NCBI GenBank assembly: GCA_964386865.1
Contig: CAYLUN010000023.1
Coordinates: 1-64,000 of the forward strand
Source of the DNA: CAYLUN01 sp964386865
GTDB lineage: Bacteria > Verrucomicrobiota > Kiritimatiellia > RFP12 > UBA1067
Length of the DNA stretch: 64,000 nucleotides
Reading direction: 5' to 3'
How positions within the stretch are numbered: position 1 is the stretch's first letter; each line of letters starts with the position of its first letter. A program made the translations under genes and the position numbers. Under the pieces are notes generated by a model. The model had not been told where the DNA came from, did no database searches, and was given only the letters and a program-made list of their open reading frames with translations. Positions 1 through 8,652 of this stretch are shown here, piece by piece.

Positions 1-1773
1 AACGGCGGAACCCTCACCGCGAACCAGATCACGCGCGCCGTACGGCAAAACTCCACTGCGCTCGTCAACTTCAACGGCGGCACCTTCATGGCCCGCACGG
101 CGGGCAACCTTTTCGGTACAGGATCTAGCGCCCCTGACGCGGTCAACGTCTTCCGCGGCGGCGCGACCTTCGACACAACAAATCTCGCCTGCGTGATCCC
201 CGTAGGCCTGCTGGCCCCAACGGGCAGCGGCGTGTCCAGTATCAGCCTGTCGCCGCGCGGCGGTTACGTCGGGCCTCCCTTCGTCACGATCGCGGGTGGC
301 GGCGGCACCGGCGCGACGGCCATCGCGCAGTTCGACTCCGCCAGCGGCTTCGTGAACGGCGTCGCCGTCACCTGCCCCGGCTTCGGCTACACCACCGCGC
401 CGACCGTCTCCCTCTCCGGCGGCGGAACCAACATCCACAATGTTGCGCTCGCCTCGCTGTCGTCAAACGTCAGCGGCGGCCTCACCAAGCTCGGCTCCGG
501 CACGCTGGCCCTCACCGCCACCAACACCTACGCCGGGACGACCACGATCAGTAACGGCACCCTGATGCTCGGCGTGCAACAGGCCCTACCCACCGGCACC
601 GCGCTCGCGATCGCGGGCGGCAGCCTGGATCTGGGCGGCTTCACCCTGACCAACGGCGCGGTCACCGCGACCGGAGGCGCAATCGTGAACGGCCGGCTCG
701 TCAGCGACAGCTTCACCAAGACCTCCAGCGGTACGCTGACGCTGGCCGCGCCGCTCAGCTCGGCCGCTCCGCTGGTGCTCGGCAGTGGCGTAACCAAGCT
801 GCAGAGCACGCAGCCCGGCCTGTATGAAGCGCCCGTTGCAGGCGGGTTCAACGTGACCGACAACATGACCACGAGCATCGTGACGCGCCTCACCACGCGC
901 ATGGCGAACATCCAGTACTACGAGCCTTACAACACGACCTGGATCTATAAAGGGTATATCTGGAACCGCGCCGCGACCAATGCCAACTGGACGTTCGCCG
1001 AGAACTTCGACGACGCCGTCAAGCTGACGATCGACACCACCGTGGTGCTCAATAACGGAACGTGGAACGTGCCCACGCTCAGCACCATCAACCTGTCGCC
1101 CGGCGCGCATGCCTTCGAGGCCCGCTTCGGCCAGGGCGCGGGCGGCGGCGGGCCGCCCGCCATCACCACCTGGTGGAAAACGACGACCCTCGGCTTCGGC
1201 GTCGACTTCCTCGGCCGCAACGACACGAACATCCTGAACTATGCCGCGCTCACCGATCCGGGCGATGGCAGTCTGCTGACCCTGACGGCGGCGGGCGGCG
1301 CAGCCACCAACCTGATCGACGCGGCAGCCGCGCTCGAACTCGGCGCGACCGCGATCCTCGACCTTGACACCTTCAGCCAGACCTTCTCGAGCGTCAGCGG
1401 CTCGGGCATCATCTCCAACGGCACACTCGCCGTCACGGGCGCGATCATGCCGGGCGGCAACGGAACCATCGGCACGCTGACGGTTGCGAACTCCTCCGGC
1501 GTCAGCGGCAAGCTGCTGATCGACGTGAACACCGTGACCAGCGACACGTTGGTGATCGCCGGCAGCATCAACCTCTCGACGCTCTCGCTCGAGATCGCCA
1601 ACCCCGAGCAGCTGTCTCCGGGCACGACCTATACGATCGCATCGGTCTCGGGTACGCGCACTGGCACGTTCAGCAGCGTCAGTGTTCCCGACACCCGCTG
1701 GCATGTGGCCTACCGCACCGACGGGCAGATACAGCTGATCTTCGCCGGCGGCACGCTCATTAAGGTGCGCTAA
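1..1773 (+). CDS. giant beta-strand-repeat secreted protein, C-terminal part (5' end outside window)
   Basis: The reading frame is open from base 1 and upstream codons match the paralogues downstream, so the ATG at 88 is internal and the gene begins before the window. Visible order (residues counted from base 1): a glycine-rich GGGGTGATA-type repeat (about 95-145), PATR-like repeats of the form LTKLGSGTLALTATNTYAGT (about 160-250), a PA14-like domain (about 271-425, with WTFAENFDDAVKLTID), then the family C-terminal module with PDTRWHVAY and the end GGTLIKVR. PA14 folds often bind glycans, and PATR repeats form beta-helical passengers; the surface or extracellular adhesin role is inferred. 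No beta-barrel follows. It shares the PA14 tail type with the next gene, and a perfect hairpin follows the stop. Confidence 0.85.
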   Translation, partial: NGGTLTANQITRAVRQNSTALVNFNGGTFMARTAGNLFGTGSSAPDAVNVFRGGATFDTTNLACVIPVGLLAPTGSGVSSISLSPRGGYVGPPFVTIAGGGGTGATAIAQFDSASGFVNGVAVTCPGFGYTTAPTVSLSGGGTNIHNVALASLSSNVSGGLTKLGSGTLALTATNTYAGTTTISNGTLMLGVQQALPTGTALAIAGGSLDLGGFTLTNGAVTATGGAIVNGRLVSDSFTKTSSGTLTLAAPLSSAAPLVLGSGVTKLQSTQPGLYEAPVAGGFNVTDNMTTSIVTRLTTRMANIQYYEPYNTTWIYKGYIWNRAATNANWTFAENFDDAVKLTIDTTVVLNNGTWNVPTLSTINLSPGAHAFEARFGQGAGGGGPPAITTWWKTTTLGFGVDFLGRNDTNILNYAALTDPGDGSLLTLTAAGGAATNLIDAAAALELGATAILDLDTFSQTFSSVSGSGIISNGTLAVTGAIMPGGNGTIGTLTVANSSGVSGKLLIDVNTVTSDTLVIAGSINLSTLSLEIANPEQLSPGTTYTIASVSGTRTGTFSSVSVPDTRWHVAYRTDGQIQLIFAGGTLIKVR

Positions 1774-1801
1774 GCGCTCGTAGACGCCACAGCTGCCTCG
1801 T

Positions 1802-1834
1802 AACGGCACGCGGGACACTCGCCCGCGTGCCGTT
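1802..1834 (+). terminator. perfect 13-bp hairpin after the first giant gene
   Basis: AACGGCACGCGGG and its exact reverse complement flank a 7-nt loop, 28 nt after the stop codon. The following CTGTTGTG is only mildly T-rich, so it is terminator-like without a strong U tract. Confidence 0.7.
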
Positions 1835-1894
1835 CTGTTGTGACGGGCCGGCGCCACACACGCCCCCCCTTTCAGCTTACGCCTTTCGCCTCAC

Positions 1895-1923
1895 TTGACA
1901 GGCGTCTGCATTCGTCGTAAGTT
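1895..1923 (+). promoter_or_regulatory. sigma70-like promoter of the 1986-aa giant gene
   Basis: TTGACA (1895-1900), 17-bp spacer, TAAGTT (1918-1923), lying 52 bp before the ATG at 1976. The same TTGACN-17-TANNNT layout precedes the two other complete paralogues. Confidence 0.6.
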
Positions 1924-1975
1924 ACGCCAAAACTCACTTCGTCTTGCTTGAAACCCAGTAGCGTTTGGAGCACGT

Positions 1976-4900
1976 ATGAAATCTGCCACTTCGAAGGTGC
2001 GAGAGGTGTTCGTTGCGATAGCCTTTGTCCTTGCCTCTGCGGCTGTTTCATGGTCGTCAAACGGAACGTGGAATGGCACCGCGGACGCCTACTGGACGAA
2101 CAGCGCCAACTGGAGCGACTCGCCCTATCCGTCCGGCGGCGACACTGCGACTTTCAGCGGGGCCAGCGACATCGTCACCGTCAATCTCGCCGGTCTCGCA
2201 GGCATTCTGAACATCACGTTCGACACCCCCGGCGTAGCCGCCTACACGCTCGGCGCGGGAGCGCCGAACAGCCAGACCGCCATCCTGCGCGACACCGGCG
2301 AGATCAAGCTTACCTCGACCGCCGGCAGCAGCCAGGTCGTGAGCGGCGCCGTCCAACTCGGCCTCGACCGGGGAGCCGCCCCCTATTATGTCCGCAATGA
2401 CAACCCCGGACAGCTCCTGACATTCAACAACGTCTCGGCCCCCGCTAGCGCCGGCACGCAGGGCACCAAATCCCTGACCGTTAACGGCGCGGGCAGCATT
2501 GCGATCCTCGGCAACCTCATGCGTAGCGGGGCCAGCAACCTGACCGTGACGAACAACTGCGCCGGCGTACTCACGCTTTCGGGCTCAAACATCATCTCCA
2601 CGCTCACGATCAACAGCGGCACGGTCGACCTTGGCGGCGGCTACCTCTTTCTCGACAACTCCGGCGGCAACGTGTTCAACGCCTATAAGGACACCTCGAT
2701 CAGCGGAACGGGCAAGATTCGCGTCAGCACGAGCACCGGCATCAACTACGGCGACTGGTATGCGGCCCCCGGCAAGACGGTCGTCATCAACCCCTCCGTC
2801 GTCAGCAGCGGCGGCTTCGAACTGTGGAGCGGCACAGGTACCTTCGTGCTGAACGGCATGAACGACTTCGCCTCGAACATCCTTTTCGGCGCGGCGGGCA
2901 CCATCTCGGCCTCTGCGATCGGCAATCAAGGCTCAACCGCGAGCAACCTCGGCAGGGGCCAGCGAATACTCCTCAACGCCAGCGGCTGCAAGCTGGCCTA
3001 CACGGGCTCGGGCGAGACCAGCGACCGCATCCTCGAACTCAACCAGAGCGCGACCCTCGACCACGCCGGCACGGGCACGCTGCTTTTCACTTCGGACCTA
3101 ACAGTCGGCGGCAACGTGAAGACCCTCACCCTGGCCGGAACGAACAGCGGCACCGGCGAGATCAGCGGCACCATCGGCGCAGGCACGGGCACCACGTCGA
3201 TCGCAAAAACGGGGACGAACACGTGGCGTCTTTCCGGAAACAACACCTACAGCGGATCCATCACCGTCAACGGCGGCAGCCTCGTCCTCTCCGGCGCGAA
3301 CGCCACGACGGCCGCGATCTCCGTTAACACCGGCACGCTCGCCCTCACCGGCGCAGGCGGGGCAATCAGTTCCTCTGCCGCCGTGACAGTCGGCCCCGGC
3401 TGCCTGCTTCTGCTCGACAACACCGCTGCCGCTAACAACAGCGACCGCCTTTCGGATTCGGGCACGCTCTACCTCAACGGGGCGACGCTGGCGTTCGCAC
3501 ACGACAGCGGAGCAGCGGATTTCAGCGAAACGGCGGGCACCGTCTCGGCCAACCAAAGCCAGTCCATAATCACCACCGCACAGGCCGCCGAGGGCCAGAC
3601 CTCCACGCTCACCTTCACGCTCGGCCACGGCGCCGGCACGCTCGACTTCGTCGGGGTCGGACTCGGCGAAAGCGAGCGCAACCGCATTTTCCTGGCCGGG
3701 CAGCCAGACGGTCTGATCGGGCTCTGGGCCACCGTCAACGGCACCAACTACGCTGCCTACAGCAGCACGCTGGGCGTCTACGCCGCTGGCCCGCTCAGTT
3801 ACACCGACATCGCGGCCCGCGGGCCCGACTCGGTCATCCCCGACGACGCGGCCGCCCACGTGCGTATCAACAGTCCCGGCGATGACGGTTTCATCACGCT
3901 GGCGACCTCGCCCGTCAGCAGCATTTACACCCTTTTGCAGAACACCAACATCCCTGCCGTTGTGACCACGACCAACACTCTGTTCAAGACCTCCGCCATC
4001 CGGATCGGTACGGGCATGGAAGCCCTCACGATCGGCGCGACCAGCGGAGACGGGGCCCTCTCGGCTCTCACCGCCGGCGGCGACCTGCTGCTCGAAAACA
4101 ATAGCGAAAGCGCCACGCTCACCATCAACGCCCCGATTGACAACAACGCGTCGGCATCCTCTCTTACCAAGACCGGGCCCGGCGCCGTGCGGCTCACCGG
4201 ACGGCTCAGCTACACCGGCCCCACCGCCATCACCGACGGAGCCCTCACCGTGTCCGACGGCGGCGCAACCCAGATTCTCGCCGGCGTGATAAGCGGCACC
4301 GGCGCGTTGACCAAGAGCGGCAGCGGGCGCCTGACCCTGTCCGGCGCAAACACCTTCGCTGGCGTGACCACCCTCGAAGCGGGCACGCTCCAGGCCAACA
4401 ACAACGCCTGCTTCGGCAGCGCAGTTTCTGGCGTCGTGATCGAAGCCGGCGCGACCCTGGACGTGGCCGCACCGACCTTGGTCGCCAACACGCTCGACTT
4501 GGGCGACGAGACCTTCACGGTCAGCGGCGACGGCGTCAACGGCCGCGGCGCCATCATCAACAGCACCAACACGACCTACTACGGCTACCTCAACAAGGTG
4601 TCGCTGGCGGGCGACACGACCTTCGGCGGCGAACACGCCTTAGCGCGCTGGGACATCCGTAAGAACCGCTCGCCCGTCACGCCGACTCTGCTCATGAACG
4701 ACCACGCCATCACGAAGGTCGGCTCGAACACGGTCGGCTTCACGAGCATCAACGTCACCCCCGGCGCGGGCTCCATCGACCTCCGCGAGGGCTCGCTCAC
4801 GCTCGAGTCCGCCACGACCATGGGCGGCTCGGCCGCCAACACGCTGACCGTCCGCGGCGGCACGGTGCTCGACTTCTACAGCCTCACCAACCCCGTCGCG

Positions 4901-7900
4901 TGGAGCCTGACGATGGAGGACAACACGCGGTTCTACGCGCGGGCCGGCAACACCACCTCGCTGAACATCTGGGCCGGCCCCGTGACGCTGCAAGGCCGTG
5001 CGGTCTTCGATGCCGCAGGCACCTTCAGCGACACCGTCAGCGGCGACATCTCCGGCCCCGGCGGCTCGGTGGTCAAGACCACGGCCAACTCGACGACTTA
5101 CTTCACGAGTCCCAACAACACCTACGGCGGCACGACCACCATCAGCAACGGCACCCTCTACGCCAAACACCCGGGCTCACTGCCCGGCTACGGCGCCGTG
5201 ACGGTCACGTCGGGCGGCCGGCTCATCGTGCCCCAGGCTACCGGCGCCTACGGGTGGACGAGCGACCAGATCAACACCCTACACAGCTCAGCCACGTTCA
5301 CCGCTGTCGACGCCGTGCTCGGCATCGAGACGGCGCCGCCGGGCCTTGACCACCTCTACAACTTTCCAGTCCCCATGGGTCTCCACAAGCACGGCAACGG
5401 CACGCTGACGATTCCGCAGAACCAGTCGCTCCGCGGCCAGGTCCGTGTGAACGGCGGCGAGCTTGTCCTGAACAACCTCGCGATCAATGTCACGAACCAA
5501 GCGTGCTCCTTGTCCGATGCGGCCACCGACAACAGCCGACTGACCGTGTCGAACAACGCCTCGTGGTCCTCCTACCTGGCACCGGACAATAATGCCAGCC
5601 CGATCCTCTACGTCGGCAACGCCGGCCGGGCCGTGCTCACCATCGACAATTCCACGCTCACCAACCGCTTCATCATTGGCAATGCGGCCGGCAGCCACGG
5701 CGCGGTCTACCAGCGCGGCGCGAGCAGCCACGTCCACAACTGGTGCGGGCGCGCCAGCGACGCGCGCATGGGCGAGAATGGCTACTGCTACTATGAACTC
5801 AGCGGCGGAACACTGACCAACAACGGCCACATCCAGTACGGCCGCCAGCCGTCCGGCGTCGGCATCCTGGCTCAATACGGCGGTCGCATGCAGCACGGCA
5901 CCCCCTTCCAGGGCGACATGCAGCTCAGCCGCGGCGGCACGGGTGTGGTGTATCTCGCGGGCGGCACCTTCGCCTGCTCGGCGGGCCTGAGCGTGGGTTA
6001 CGCCAACGACAACACTTCTACGCGCGGCTTCGCCGAGTTCACGATGGCCCCCTCGGCCAACACCGCCTACCTGGGCGGCAACCTGACGATGGCCGACCGC
6101 ACGAACATGCTGGCCGTCGTTAATCTGAATGGCGGCAGGCTCACCGCAAACATGATTTCCAAAGGCAACCGCAGCGGCGCCATCGCCTGCGTCAACTTCG
6201 ACGGCGGCACCTTCGCCGCCCGAATCTCCGGCAACCTGTTCAACACCGGCGCCAACGCGCCCGACTACGTCAACATCTACGACGGCGGCGCGACCTTCGA
6301 CACCGCCACGAACATCTTCGCGACCGTACCGGCCAGCCTGCGCGCGCCCGCCGGCAGCGGCCTCTCCAGCATCGCGCTCACGCCGCGCGCCGGCTACATC
6401 GGGCCGCCCTTCCTCACCATCGCGGGCGGCGGCGGCACGGGCGCCACGGCGTTCGCGCAGTTCGACTCCGCCAACGGCACCGTCACCGGCGCCACGATCA
6501 CCTCCCCCGGCTTCGGCTACACGTCCAACCCGACGGTGACGCTCGCCGGCGGCGGCTCCAACGTGCAGACCACCGTGGGCGCCATCACGCGGACGGCCAA
6601 CGTCAGCGGCGGCCTCACCAAGACCGGCCCCGGCACGCTCACGCTCAGCGGCACCAACACGTACGCCGGCGCGACCACGGTCAGCAACGGCATCCTGCGA
6701 CTCGCCTTTCGCGAGGCCTTCCCTGCGGGCCGCGACATCAACGTGCATGGCGGCACCCTCGACCTCAACGGCAGCGCCATCTCGAACGGAACGCTGACCG
6801 TCAGTTCGGGCGCCGTGCTCAACGGCTGGCTGAACGGCGGCCTCACGAAGGTCGGCGACGGAACCGCGCTCCTCTCCGCAAGCCTCTCGTCCGCCACGCC
6901 CGTTTCCGTCGCGGGCGGAACCCTCCAGCTGGCCCCCGCCGCACCCGGCCTGTACGAGGGGAGACTGACAGACCGCTACAACACGACGAACACCAACCCG
7001 CAGACGGCCATCACGCTCTCCACGCGCTACGCCAACCAGCGCTTCGGGCCCACCAGCGCAGACTCCGGAGGCATCTGGGTCGACTACAGCACCTACGCCT
7101 ACAGCGGATTCCTGTGGAACAACTCCGGCACGAACGCGGTCTGGAGCTTTGCCAAGAGTTTCGATGACGGAACGTCCCTTAAGATCGACGGCGTCACCGT
7201 GATCGACAATTATTCGGCCTCGACGCCCGTGGTCGCGACCTACACGCTGACACCCGGCCCACACTTCCTCGATCTCCGCGTAGGCCAGGCAACCGGCTGG
7301 ATTGGCCCCAATGCCATCTCCAACATTTGGACAACTACGGCGATGGGCGTCGGTTTCGATCCGCAGGCGACACTCAAGACCTATCAGCCGGGCCTGTCCG
7401 CCACCCACCTGCCGTTCGCCGACCCGGGCGACGGCAGCCTGCTGACGACCACCGGCGTCCGGAGCAACCTGCTCGACGCGGCCTCCGCCGTCGAAATCGC
7501 CCCGGGCGCCACGCTGGACTTGGGCGGCAACACGCAGTCCCTGGCCACGCTGCACGGCGGCGGGCTCGTCTCGAACGGCACGCTGGTTGTGACGGGCACG
7601 CTCGCCCCCGGCGGCACCAACACACTCGGCACCTTGACGGCCGCGACGACGCTCACGCTTACCGGAACCCTGCTGTTCGACATCGGCCCCGCAGGCGCAG
7701 CTGACCAGCTGACCGTCCTCGGGAATGTCAGCCTGGAACCTTCTTCCTCCCTCGTGGTCGCCAACCCCGCCCAACTGAACCGCCAGATTCAGTACACCGT
7801 CCTCACCTGCACCGGCACGCGAAGCGGATCCTTCGGCTCGGTCGTGGCGCCCGACAGTCGCTGGCGCGTCCTGTATCGGTCGGACGGCAGCGCGAAGCTC

Positions 7901-7936
7901 GTTTTCGTCGACGGCGTGGTGCTCAAGCTCCGCTAG
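1976..7936 (+). CDS. giant beta-strand-repeat secreted protein with PA14-like domain (1986 aa)
   Basis: Start chosen at ATG 1976 with GGAG at 1967-1970. A signal peptide (about residues 1-27, hydrophobic VFVAIAFVLASAAV) is followed by the Trp-rich motif NGTWN...YWTNSANWS. About seven PATR-like repeats follow (for example LTKSGSGRLTLSGANTFAGV), one copy of a roughly 260-residue module (about 488-805, containing GLIGLWATVNGTNYAAY), a W-rich block HVHNWCGRASDARMG (about 1255), GGGGTGATA repeats (about 1480-1530), a PA14-like domain (about 1657-1820, WSFAKSFDDGTSLKIDG) and the family C-terminal module ending DGVVLKLR. Residues near 630-650 look like a junction between two module copies that are separate in the longer paralogues. 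No outer-membrane barrel or sorting motif of a known type is seen. Probably exported to the surface or medium; binding target unknown. Confidence 0.9.
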   Translation: MKSATSKVREVFVAIAFVLASAAVSWSSNGTWNGTADAYWTNSANWSDSPYPSGGDTATFSGASDIVTVNLAGLAGILNITFDTPGVAAYTLGAGAPNSQTAILRDTGEIKLTSTAGSSQVVSGAVQLGLDRGAAPYYVRNDNPGQLLTFNNVSAPASAGTQGTKSLTVNGAGSIAILGNLMRSGASNLTVTNNCAGVLTLSGSNIISTLTINSGTVDLGGGYLFLDNSGGNVFNAYKDTSISGTGKIRVSTSTGINYGDWYAAPGKTVVINPSVVSSGGFELWSGTGTFVLNGMNDFASNILFGAAGTISASAIGNQGSTASNLGRGQRILLNASGCKLAYTGSGETSDRILELNQSATLDHAGTGTLLFTSDLTVGGNVKTLTLAGTNSGTGEISGTIGAGTGTTSIAKTGTNTWRLSGNNTYSGSITVNGGSLVLSGANATTAAISVNTGTLALTGAGGAISSSAAVTVGPGCLLLLDNTAAANNSDRLSDSGTLYLNGATLAFAHDSGAADFSETAGTVSANQSQSIITTAQAAEGQTSTLTFTLGHGAGTLDFVGVGLGESERNRIFLAGQPDGLIGLWATVNGTNYAAYSSTLGVYAAGPLSYTDIAARGPDSVIPDDAAAHVRINSPGDDGFITLATSPVSSIYTLLQNTNIPAVVTTTNTLFKTSAIRIGTGMEALTIGATSGDGALSALTAGGDLLLENNSESATLTINAPIDNNASASSLTKTGPGAVRLTGRLSYTGPTAITDGALTVSDGGATQILAGVISGTGALTKSGSGRLTLSGANTFAGVTTLEAGTLQANNNACFGSAVSGVVIEAGATLDVAAPTLVANTLDLGDETFTVSGDGVNGRGAIINSTNTTYYGYLNKVSLAGDTTFGGEHALARWDIRKNRSPVTPTLLMNDHAITKVGSNTVGFTSINVTPGAGSIDLREGSLTLESATTMGGSAANTLTVRGGTVLDFYSLTNPVAWSLTMEDNTRFYARAGNTTSLNIWAGPVTLQGRAVFDAAGTFSDTVSGDISGPGGSVVKTTANSTTYFTSPNNTYGGTTTISNGTLYAKHPGSLPGYGAVTVTSGGRLIVPQATGAYGWTSDQINTLHSSATFTAVDAVLGIETAPPGLDHLYNFPVPMGLHKHGNGTLTIPQNQSLRGQVRVNGGELVLNNLAINVTNQACSLSDAATDNSRLTVSNNASWSSYLAPDNNASPILYVGNAGRAVLTIDNSTLTNRFIIGNAAGSHGAVYQRGASSHVHNWCGRASDARMGENGYCYYELSGGTLTNNGHIQYGRQPSGVGILAQYGGRMQHGTPFQGDMQLSRGGTGVVYLAGGTFACSAGLSVGYANDNTSTRGFAEFTMAPSANTAYLGGNLTMADRTNMLAVVNLNGGRLTANMISKGNRSGAIACVNFDGGTFAARISGNLFNTGANAPDYVNIYDGGATFDTATNIFATVPASLRAPAGSGLSSIALTPRAGYIGPPFLTIAGGGGTGATAFAQFDSANGTVTGATITSPGFGYTSNPTVTLAGGGSNVQTTVGAITRTANVSGGLTKTGPGTLTLSGTNTYAGATTVSNGILRLAFREAFPAGRDINVHGGTLDLNGSAISNGTLTVSSGAVLNGWLNGGLTKVGDGTALLSASLSSATPVSVAGGTLQLAPAAPGLYEGRLTDRYNTTNTNPQTAITLSTRYANQRFGPTSADSGGIWVDYSTYAYSGFLWNNSGTNAVWSFAKSFDDGTSLKIDGVTVIDNYSASTPVVATYTLTPGPHFLDLRVGQATGWIGPNAISNIWTTTAMGVGFDPQATLKTYQPGLSATHLPFADPGDGSLLTTTGVRSNLLDAASAVEIAPGATLDLGGNTQSLATLHGGGLVSNGTLVVTGTLAPGGTNTLGTLTAATTLTLTGTLLFDIGPAGAADQLTVLGNVSLEPSSSLVVANPAQLNRQIQYTVLTCTGTRSGSFGSVVAPDSRWRVLYRSDGSAKLVFVDGVVLKLR

Positions 7937-7975
7937 CCCCCCCCTGCCGGAGGTTCGCTGATCAAGCAATCAGGT

Positions 7976-8275
7976 GCTTGCCGAGCGTCGCCTTGTGGGA
8001 CTGAGCGTATTTCCAAAATCCGTCTTGAAACTGCCGGCGTGGCGCCCAGCACGCTCGGTGACGGTGGCGCAGGTGCCCAGACCCTTTACCTGTCCAACGG
8101 CGGGCTTTGTCAGTTCACAGCCAGCGCTTCCGGCGTTCACGGCACCTTCACCATCGAGGCGGGAACGACCTTGGACGGCAGATCGGCCAACACCATCACC
8201 GTCCAGAACCGAAACACATTCGACGTCTATCAATTCGCGCAGCCTCTGGTATCGCCGGGACGGCCGTTACTGTGA
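7976..8275 (+). pseudogene. remnant of a giant beta-strand-repeat gene
   Basis: This frame encodes ISKIRLETAGVAPSTLGDG and then LYLSNGG, SGVHGTFTIEAGTTLDG and SANTITV, which resemble the internal SKIGNKGSTTSNLGRG and AANTLTVRGG segments of the neighbouring giants. It has no convincing start or signal peptide and ends after about 100 codons. It is best read as a decayed or recombination-trimmed fragment, not a gene. Confidence 0.55.
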
Positions 8276-8313
8276 ATCGGACAGTCAAAATAGAAAAGAA
8301 GCGCCCCGTCATG

Positions 8314-8558
8314 GCACCCGCCGCGCCTGGGTGCGATTTTACTTCGTTGCATCGCACCCAGAAGTCAGAATTCAGGAGTCAGAATTCAGAATTGCTTCGC
8401 AACGACTTACATACGAAAGCGCCGCCCAAAAAGGTGTCTCCCAAAGAGGAGACAGGAAGAATCTCGCGCGAATCGGACATAACTCGTTGGCATCCAACTC
8501 CTGAATTCTGGCTTCTGAATTCTGTGCGATTGCAATAGCAATCGCACCCGCCGCGCCT
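8314..8558. repeat. composite palindromic element with 7-nt arrays, flanked by a 15-bp direct repeat
   Basis: The 15-mer GCACCCGCCGCGCCT occurs at 8314-8328 and 8544-8558. Between the copies lie a hairpin with 10-bp perfect arms (8328-8360, loop 13 nt), five heptamers of AGAATTC/AGAAGTC type (8360-8394), about 100 bp of other sequence, four heptamers in inverted orientation (8497-8524), and a second perfect hairpin (8524-8547, 10-bp arms, 4-nt loop). The inverted heptamer arrays match at about 20 of 21 positions. Together with the remnant and the promoter this accounts for the 716-bp stretch 7937-8652 without an intact gene. Confidence 0.75.
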
Positions 8559-8586
8559 TGACTTCGGTGGCGCAAGTCGCTATCAT
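8558..8586 (+). promoter_or_regulatory. sigma70-like promoter of the 2687-aa giant gene
   Basis: TTGACT (8558-8563), 17-bp spacer, TATCAT (8581-8586), 66 bp before the ATG. The -35 box starts at the last base of the composite repeat element. Confidence 0.55.
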
Positions 8587-8652
8587 TTTTACTCGTATTA
8601 TTGTGTCGTATGGCCGTATGATCGGGTCAATTAGTATACCGTGAGGTGAGTT

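Noticed and set aside
5288..7969. 893-codon open frame on the minus strand opposite the first complete giant gene
   Set aside because: Its Arg/Ala/Gly/Val-rich translation has no domain and mirrors the high-GC third positions of the plus-strand gene, which has a signal peptide, repeats and clear paralogues.
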